The notes beneath the pieces are model-generated. The model was not told the DNA's origin. It was given only the letters and a program-made list of their open reading frames with translations, and did no database searches. Made by a program: the position numbers and the translations under genes. This document shows positions 59,122-64,000 of a stretch of DNA of 64,000 nt, in pieces. This stretch comes from JAIQFF01 sp963788505 (GTDB lineage: Bacteria; Acidobacteriota; Terriglobia; Terriglobales; Acidobacteriaceae), in contig CAWBGY010000009.1 in NCBI GenBank assembly GCA_963788505.1, forward strand, positions 1,054,001 through 1,118,000, read 5' to 3'. Each line of letters starts with the position of its first letter. The stretch's first letter is position 1.

Positions 59122-59396
59122 AGCACCGCCTTGTACTTGCGGGTCAATTCGCTCTTGACCTTGCGAAACATCTCCTGATAGTTGGCGCCGGTGCGGCGCA
59201 TCTCCTCGGAATAAGCCTCGAGAATGACGCGTACCTCGTCATTGATGCGGTCCTCGAGCGACAACTCCTCGAGCATCGCGGCATGAACCTTTTCCGTGAC
59301 CGCGGGCACGGCCTTGGTTTCAATATGCCTGCCAGCAATCAGCTTTTTGGTGACTTCGCGGGCCAGGTAGCCCACATATTCTTTGGAAAGAAGCAT
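59118..59396 (-). CDS. DUF507 protein, first of a pair
   Basis: The 92-residue protein is similar to its neighbour in length and pattern: MLLSKEYVGYLAREVTKKLI, VTEKVHAAMLEELSLEDRIN, DEVRVILEAYSEEMRRTGAN and YQEMFRKVKSELTRKYKAVL. The ATG is at 59396; the longer open frame to 59438 adds residues of no family similarity. The overlap with the next gene is four bases. Two paralogues in direct succession suggest an ancestral duplication. Confidence 0.9.
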   Translation of the reverse strand: MLLSKEYVGYLAREVTKKLIAGRHIETKAVPAVTEKVHAAMLEELSLEDRINDEVRVILEAYSEEMRRTGANYQEMFRKVKSELTRKYKAVL

Positions 59397-59439
59397 AGCG
59401 CGGATCGAAGGTGGTCTGTGAAACAGGTAGTGTAGCACA

Positions 59440-59594
59440 GGGTTTGGTCGTTGGCGGTCGGTCGTTGGTCTTTGGTCGTTGGCTCTTTAATGTTCCTGCC
59501 CGCGAGGCCCGATGACGGCCCGTCCTTCTCACACGCCGCCAATGCGTAGGACCAACGGCCAACGGCCAAGGACCAACGACGAATTTCCAACGAC
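59440..59594 (+). repeat. Inverted TTGGTCGTT repeat upstream of DUF507 pair
   Basis: GGTTTGGTCGTTGGCGGTCG and GTCGTTGGTCTTTGGTCGTT (59440-59481) face AGGACCAACGGCCAACGGCC and AAGGACCAACGAC (59549-59580), with a 60-nt centre. The element sits in the 247-nt space between the divergent DUF507 and 158-aa genes and must overlap their promoters. Confidence 0.85.
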
Positions 59595-59643
59595 CTCTTA
59601 CCGACGACAAACGCTCGAATTCAGGCATACAATGCAGAAATAA

Positions 59644-60120
59644 ATGTCTCCTGCGCCTGACAACCTGGCCGTCCTCAAAGACGACATGATCGCCTTCATC
59701 GAAGGCCATGGCATGCGCCGCTTTCACGGCTACGTCGATTATGAAGAAGTGCAGAGCGTGGTCTGGAAAACCGAGGACAATCCTGACAGTTGGAAGGATT
59801 TCGTGGAACTGGCCAAGGCGGCGGCCGCGCCCTTCCTCACCATGGACTCGTGGACGCTGCGCCCGGAGGAGCTTGACCAGATGATCGAACGCCTGGGCCA
59901 CGCCGAGTTCACCAATGACGAAGACGTGGATGAGGCGCGCTGGCTGCGGACCTACATCGGCAAGACCGGGTTCGTCCAACTCGGCTTCGCCCACCAGGGC
60001 ATCATGATGGTCTACGAAGCCTCCACCGAATGGTACGACCACTACCAGCGTCTGTTGGAATTGTCGGAAGACTTTGGCGGAATCCCCATCGACGAACCCG
60101 ACCAGGACGACGAAACCTGA
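59644..60120 (+). CDS. Acidic protein of unknown function
   Basis: The 158-residue protein is rich in Asp and Glu, with EGHGMRRFHGYVDYEEVQSV, WKTEDNPDSWKDFVELAKAA, EEDVDEARWLRTYIG-like charged segments (FTNDEDVDEARWLRTYIGKT) and a C-terminus EDFGGIPIDEPDQDDET. It has no signal peptide or membrane segment and should be cytoplasmic. I do not recognise the family. It stands alone between repeats. Confidence 0.7.
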   Translation: MSPAPDNLAVLKDDMIAFIEGHGMRRFHGYVDYEEVQSVVWKTEDNPDSWKDFVELAKAAAAPFLTMDSWTLRPEELDQMIERLGHAEFTNDEDVDEARWLRTYIGKTGFVQLGFAHQGIMMVYEASTEWYDHYQRLLELSEDFGGIPIDEPDQDDET

Positions 60121-60141
60121 TCCGCGCACTAGAATTGCATT

Positions 60142-60217
60142 TTTGCGACCTTTGCGTCTCCTTTGCGATCTTTGCGGTTAAGCTTTTAACCGCAAAGGAC
60201 GCAAAGAACCCAAAGAG
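60142..60217 (+). repeat. TTTGCGTCC hairpin upstream of recJ
   Basis: TTTGCGACCTTTGCGTCTCC, TTTGCGATCTTTGCGGTTA meets TTTTAACCGCAAAGGACGCA, AAGAACCCAAAGAGACC with only a few bases between the arms. It lies 20 nt after the stop of the 158-aa gene and 40 nt before recJ. Confidence 0.85.
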
Positions 60218-60258
60218 ACCCACAACTGTAAAAGTCCTTCCAGAAGTCCAGAATTGTC

Positions 60259-62220
60259 ATGCCTATGCGTTGGGATTTGAAGACCGCCGACCTTAATGCT
60301 GTTGCAGATCTAGCGGCGGAATTGAGTTCTCAGCCATCGCTTCGCCTGAAAAATCCCCAAATTGCCTTGACTCTCGCCCGCCTGCTGGTGATGCGCGGCA
60401 TCACAGAGGCCGAAGCCGCGGAGCGTTTCCTGGCCCCGGAACTTTCTCACTTGCATTCGCCCTATTTGATGGCGGGCATGAAGGCGGCAGTCGACCGGAT
60501 CGAAGCTGCCATCGAGAATAAAGAACCGATCCTGATCTATGGCGACTACGACGTGGATGGGACGACGGCGATCGTGGTGCTCAAGACCGCCATTGAGCTC
60601 TGTGGCGGCGCGGCTGAATTTCACGTTCCGCACCGTATTCGCGACGGCTACGACATGCGCGACGATGTCATCGAGCAGGCCGCGGCCGCCGGCATCAAAC
60701 TCATCATCAGCGTGGATATGGGCATCCGCGCCTTCGCTCCGGCCGAGACCGCCCGGCGGCTGGGCGTGGATTTGATCGTCACCGATCACCACCTCCCCGG
60801 TCCGCAGGGTATTCCGGTCGCGCTGGCTGTGGTGAATCCTAATCAGTCAGGCTGTGCTTATCCATGCAAGGAGCTGTGCGGCGCGGGCGTCGCATTCAAA
60901 TTGGCCCAGGGCCTGATCGAGCGGAGGATTCCGGAAAACGACCGGACCCGGCTGTTGAAGTCGTTCATGAAAATCGTGGCGATCGCCACCATCGCCGATG
61001 CCGTGCCGCTGACCGGAGAAAACCGGGTCTTCGCCAAGTTGGGATTGGAAGGTCTGCGGTCGCCGGTGAATCCGGGCCTCAAAGCACTGCTCGAAGTCGC
61101 GCAACTGAGCCCTGGCCGCACGCTCACGTCGGGTGAGGTCGCATTCCGCATCGCGCCGCGCATCAACGCCGCCGGCCGCATGGACGTGGCCCGCGACGTC
61201 ATTGAACTTTTCAGCGTGAAAGATCCGGTCCGGGCTCGCGAGATTGCCCACAAGCTCGACCAGCTCAATGGCGATCGGCAGGAGGAAGAACGCCGTATTT
61301 TGCAGTCCATCCAACTGCAGATTGAGGAAGAGCCGGCGCTGCGGGAAGCGTTCTGCATGGTGATCGACGGCGAGGGCTGGCACCGGGGTGTGATCGGAAT
61401 TACCGCCACGCGGGTGGTGGAGCGCTATGGACGTCCGGCACTGGTGATTTCCCGGAATGGCGACGAAGCCCACGGCTCGGGCCGGTCGATTCGCGCGTTT
61501 CACCTGCTGAATGCGTTGGAGTCATGCGCCGGCCTGTTCACACGTTACGGTGGACACGCTCATGCGGTTGGCTTCTCGTTGCCCGCGGCAAATCTTCCGG
61601 AACTGCGTGCTCGTCTCGACGAGTACGCGCGTGCCCGTCTGACGCTTGCCGACTTCGAGCCTGCGCTCAACTTCGACGCTGAGTTGTCGCTGGACCAGGT
61701 GACACCCGAGTTCTTCAACCTCCTGCAGAGGCTGGAACCGTTTGGCGTGGGCAATCCGCAGCCGGTTTTCGCGGCCCGCGCGGTGCGCCTCATGGCCTCT
61801 CCCCGCATCATGAAAGAGAAGCACGTAAAGCTGAAGCTGGCTCCGGCCGTTGGGTCGTTGTCGCGCGGTCTCAACCAGGGAGGACCAGATCTCGGCATCC
61901 TGACCACTCCGCGCTGCGATCCCGATTCAGCCGCTCTGCGCCGCAGCGAGGTGCGCCAAGCCACGAACAACCGGCAAGCGACAGACGGCACCTGGCGCAG
62001 CGCCGTCACTTTCGATGCCCTGGGCTGGCACATGGCGGAACGCTGTCAGAAGGCGGGCCTGCTCGTCGGCGATGCGCTCGATATCGCGTTCACCATCGAC
62101 TACAACGATCACCCGGAGTATGGCGGACTCGAACTCGGTCTGCGAGACTTTGCGCCACCGGAGAAAGCCGCCGACGGTACCCGGTCGGTCGAGCCTGAGA
62201 AGACCGCCGCCGGACTGTGA
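60259..62220 (+). CDS. recJ: Single-strand-specific exonuclease RecJ, with linker insertion
   Basis: RecJ degrades single-stranded DNA 5' to 3' in recombination and mismatch repair. The 653-residue protein has the DHH motifs (YGDYDVDGTT at 94-103; TDHH with D176-H178), the later PRINAAGRM and DGEGWHRGVIGI, and the DHHA1 region GGHAHAVGFSL. Between KHVKLKL (about residue 520) and WRSAVTFDALGW (about 578), where RecJ normally continues directly, there is an insert of roughly 50 polar residues (GSLSRGLNQGGPDLGILTTP and further). The start follows a TTTGCGTCC repeat by 40 nt. Confidence 0.93.
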   Translation: MPMRWDLKTADLNAVADLAAELSSQPSLRLKNPQIALTLARLLVMRGITEAEAAERFLAPELSHLHSPYLMAGMKAAVDRIEAAIENKEPILIYGDYDVDGTTAIVVLKTAIELCGGAAEFHVPHRIRDGYDMRDDVIEQAAAAGIKLIISVDMGIRAFAPAETARRLGVDLIVTDHHLPGPQGIPVALAVVNPNQSGCAYPCKELCGAGVAFKLAQGLIERRIPENDRTRLLKSFMKIVAIATIADAVPLTGENRVFAKLGLEGLRSPVNPGLKALLEVAQLSPGRTLTSGEVAFRIAPRINAAGRMDVARDVIELFSVKDPVRAREIAHKLDQLNGDRQEEERRILQSIQLQIEEEPALREAFCMVIDGEGWHRGVIGITATRVVERYGRPALVISRNGDEAHGSGRSIRAFHLLNALESCAGLFTRYGGHAHAVGFSLPAANLPELRARLDEYARARLTLADFEPALNFDAELSLDQVTPEFFNLLQRLEPFGVGNPQPVFAARAVRLMASPRIMKEKHVKLKLAPAVGSLSRGLNQGGPDLGILTTPRCDPDSAALRRSEVRQATNNRQATDGTWRSAVTFDALGWHMAERCQKAGLLVGDALDIAFTIDYNDHPEYGGLELGLRDFAPPEKAADGTRSVEPEKTAAGL

Positions 62221-62327
62221 ATTGGTTCCCAGCGAAGGCTCGTGGTGCGCAAGGCTGAGAGCTCGTTCACTGAGATCTGAGAACTGCTTTTAACAATTAA
62301 CGCCGGTTCGATGACACTATGTCGTCT

Positions 62328-63116
62328 CTACCACATGTGGTAGTAGCCGTTGCGCTGGTCCACCTCCACCTTGGTCCTGAACAGACCCGCCAGACGATCC
62401 GGCCGCAGCATCTCATCTTTTGGCCCGTCCGCGGTGATGCGGCCGTTCGACATCAGGAGCACGCGCTCGATTTCCGGAATCAAGTCGGAAAGATCGTGGG
62501 TGACCAGGATGATTCCGATGCCGGTTTTCGCCAGTGAACTCATGCCCTGACGCAAACTGTGCCGGGCGAAGACGTCCAGTGAGTTGCTGGGTTCATCAAA
62601 CAACAGGGCTCGCGGCTTGTGAACCAGGGCGCGGGCGATGAGCACACGCCGCGCTTCACCCGAAGACATCTCGCAGACCGGACGTTCCGCCAGGTGCGAT
62701 ATTTCCAGCTGCGCCAGAGCGGCCTCGGCCAACTGCCGATGCCGGGGATCGACCACGTGGTGAGGGAAGATGCGGGCGCTACTGAAGAAGCCGGACAAGA
62801 CTACATCGCGTCCGCAAGCCTCACCGGAGCTTTTAGAGAGAAGATCGTTCGACACAATACCGAGCATCGAACGCAGTTCGAAGACATCCCAGCGGTCCTG
62901 CCCCAGGATGGTCATCGAAGAGCCGTCCCGGGCTACGGGATAGCATTCCCGCGTGATGGTCTTGATTAACGTGGACTTACCACAGCCGTTGGGACCCAGA
63001 ATGGCCACATGTTCGTCGCCGCGGATGACCAGGCTGAAATCTTCCAGCGCGATTTTCTGGCCGCGCATCACACAGATATTCTGCAAATCCAGTAAAGCAG
63101 GCTCTTGCCGGTTCAT
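62328..63116 (-). CDS. ABC transporter ATP-binding protein
   Basis: The 262-residue protein is a stand-alone ABC ATPase with Walker A GPNGCGKS (41-48), signature SSGEARRVLIARAL (151) and Walker B ALLFDEP (D174, E175), plus the switch histidine in ILVTHDLSDL. No permease is encoded near it. Its length and the ICVMRGQKIALEDFSLVIRG opening suggest a ModF/YlmA-like or iron-type ATPase, but the substrate cannot be deduced. ATG 63116 is used; the 864 nt of open frame further upstream lies over lptC. Confidence 0.88.
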   Translation of the reverse strand: MNRQEPALLDLQNICVMRGQKIALEDFSLVIRGDEHVAILGPNGCGKSTLIKTITRECYPVARDGSSMTILGQDRWDVFELRSMLGIVSNDLLSKSSGEACGRDVVLSGFFSSARIFPHHVVDPRHRQLAEAALAQLEISHLAERPVCEMSSGEARRVLIARALVHKPRALLFDEPSNSLDVFARHSLRQGMSSLAKTGIGIILVTHDLSDLIPEIERVLLMSNGRITADGPKDEMLRPDRLAGLFRTKVEVDQRNGYYHMW

Positions 63117-63173
63117 GGTGCTTCTGAGTTTAGACGATGACTCGATTCTTGTTGAGCAGCTGTCGAAAGATGT

Positions 63174-63240
63174 AGGCGCGAGCGTCCCGCTCGTGCGGCA
63201 GCGTTTGGGGTGACGCCGCACGAGCGGGACGCTCGCGCCT
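63174..63240 (+). repeat. Perfect GCGAGCGTCCCGC palindrome
   Basis: Two 26-bp arms (63174-63199, starting AGGCGCGAGCGTCCCGCTCG, and 63215-63240) are exact complements around a 15-nt loop. A single-arm relative is at 19256. It lies between the divergent ABC and lptC genes, so it is in both promoter regions. Confidence 0.9.
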
Positions 63241-63260
63241 GCATGTAGACTTGTCCGTGG

Positions 63261-64000
63261 ATGTCTATTCAGATTTCCGAGCTTCGTCGCTGGTTTGCGA
63301 TCGGCGCCATCGGCCTCTTGCTGGTGGTAGCGGCGGTATATTTCTACGCCCGCAACAAGGTGCAGAATGCGCTCAAGGAAGTGCCCGCGAAAATCGGAGT
63401 TGAAATCCAGCAGAGCGCAAAGGGTTTCACCGTTTCCCGCTCCGAACAGGGGCACACCATATGGAAGATTCAGGCCAGCAAGGCGGTGCAATACAAGCAG
63501 GGCGGGCGCGCCGAGTTGCATGACGTCACCATCACGCTTTACGGTCGCGATTCCAGCCGCTTCGACCAGATCTATGGCGCGGATTTTGAATATGATCCGC
63601 AATCCGGCGATGTCATCGGCAAAGGCGAGGTCCAGATGGATCTGGAGGCCAACCCGGAAGGCCTGCTTCATCCCGACCAGGCGACGCCCAAAGAGCTGAA
63701 AAATCCGGTCCATCTCACCACCACGAACCTCCTTTTTAACCAGAAAACCGGGAACGCGATCACCCGTGAGAAAGTGGAGTTCAGCCTTCCCCAGGCCAGC
63801 GGGTCCGCTGTGGGCCTCAGCTACGTCGCCAATACAACCATCCTTACTCTGCAGTCGCAGGTTGATGTCGTCTTCCATGGCGCCACCCCGGCTCGGCTGA
63901 CCGCGATTCATGGCACGATTACCAAGAATCCGCGAGTGGTTGACTTCGATCTTCCGCGGCTCGAGAGCGGCGCCCGGCACGCCTCAGCCGACAAAGGCAC
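63261..64000 (+). CDS. lptC: LptC-like LPS-export protein (3' end outside window)
   Basis: The open frame begins MSIQISELRRWFAIGAIGLL and continues to the window edge, 246 codons. One membrane segment near the N-terminus is followed by the LptC-type jellyroll pattern: TIWKIQASKAVQYKQGGRAE, YGADFEYDPQSGDVIGKGEV and NPVHLTTTNLLFNQKTGNAI. LptC bridges the inner-membrane LptBFG complex and LptA in lipopolysaccharide export, which argues for an outer membrane. By codon 246 it is already longer than a typical 190-residue LptC. The start has a weak ribosome-binding site (GTCCGTGG). Confidence 0.85.
   Translation, partial: MSIQISELRRWFAIGAIGLLLVVAAVYFYARNKVQNALKEVPAKIGVEIQQSAKGFTVSRSEQGHTIWKIQASKAVQYKQGGRAELHDVTITLYGRDSSRFDQIYGADFEYDPQSGDVIGKGEVQMDLEANPEGLLHPDQATPKELKNPVHLTTTNLLFNQKTGNAITREKVEFSLPQASGSAVGLSYVANTTILTLQSQVDVVFHGATPARLTAIHGTITKNPRVVDFDLPRLESGARHASADKG

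Noticed and set aside
58798..59594. CRISPR array
   Set aside because: Units of 7-10 bp follow each other directly without spacers of constant length, and no cas gene is nearby.

Overview
The window reads as a chromosome segment of an acidobacterium, probably class Terriglobia (Koribacter or Sulfotelmatobacter-like). The reasons are a GC-rich sequence, a VWFA-related protein of the acidobacterial type, a tandem DUF507 pair, an LPS-export (LptC-type) protein that implies an outer membrane, and many exported Ig-like or TPR proteins. The genus cannot be fixed from sequence reading alone.

Layout. 1-1565 (minus): start of a lipoprotein with bacterial Ig-like and beta-propeller features. 1801-24882 (plus): one continuous str-S10-spc-alpha super-operon, rpsL rpsG fusA tuf rpsJ rplC rplD rplW rplB rpsS rplV rpsC rplP rpmC rpsQ rplN rplX rplE rpsN rpsH rplF rplR rpsE rpmD rplO secY adk map infA rpmJ rpsM rpsK rpsD rpoA rplQ. 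25016-29555: a small membrane-anchored protein, guaB with a vanZ-like gene (minus), and a VWFA protein. 29683-36813 (plus): rimP nusA infB ylxP rbfA nrnA, the transcription/translation-factor operon. 36851-39675: a GT39-type glycosyltransferase and a double GNAT protein. 39854-46374 (minus): two small membrane proteins with an M24 peptidase, a POT transporter with a DUF167 protein, and YggS with an OPT transporter. 46574-48523 (plus): zinc ribbon, ComF and HNH genes. 48678-53362 (minus): three translationally coupled exported proteins. 53482-59396: YihY, cold-shock protein, a frameshifted exported peptidase-like/TPR gene, queG and two DUF507 genes. 59644-64000: an acidic unknown protein, recJ, an ABC ATPase and the start of lptC.

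The most unusual feature is not a gene. Nearly every spacer longer than about 40 bp, including those inside the ribosomal super-operon, is filled with degenerate tandem copies of a 6-10 bp unit, usually arranged as two opposed blocks that can fold into a hairpin. At least ten unrelated unit sequences are used (AGCTAAG, GTCGTCA, TTGGTCGTT, AATTG, GTTTCAAGG, TTTGCGTCC, CTCCGTG, GTCTGAAGTCC, GGCAATT, GAACTGA), but the architecture is the same. In about ten genes the repeat runs to within 3-9 nt of the ATG, where a Shine-Dalgarno sequence would be expected. A second class consists of longer near-perfect palindromes (GGGGCAGATG, GCGAGCGTCCCGC and TCATCCTGAGCG types), one of which contains the queG stop codon.

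No prophage, CRISPR array, tRNA, rRNA or recognisable defence system was found.
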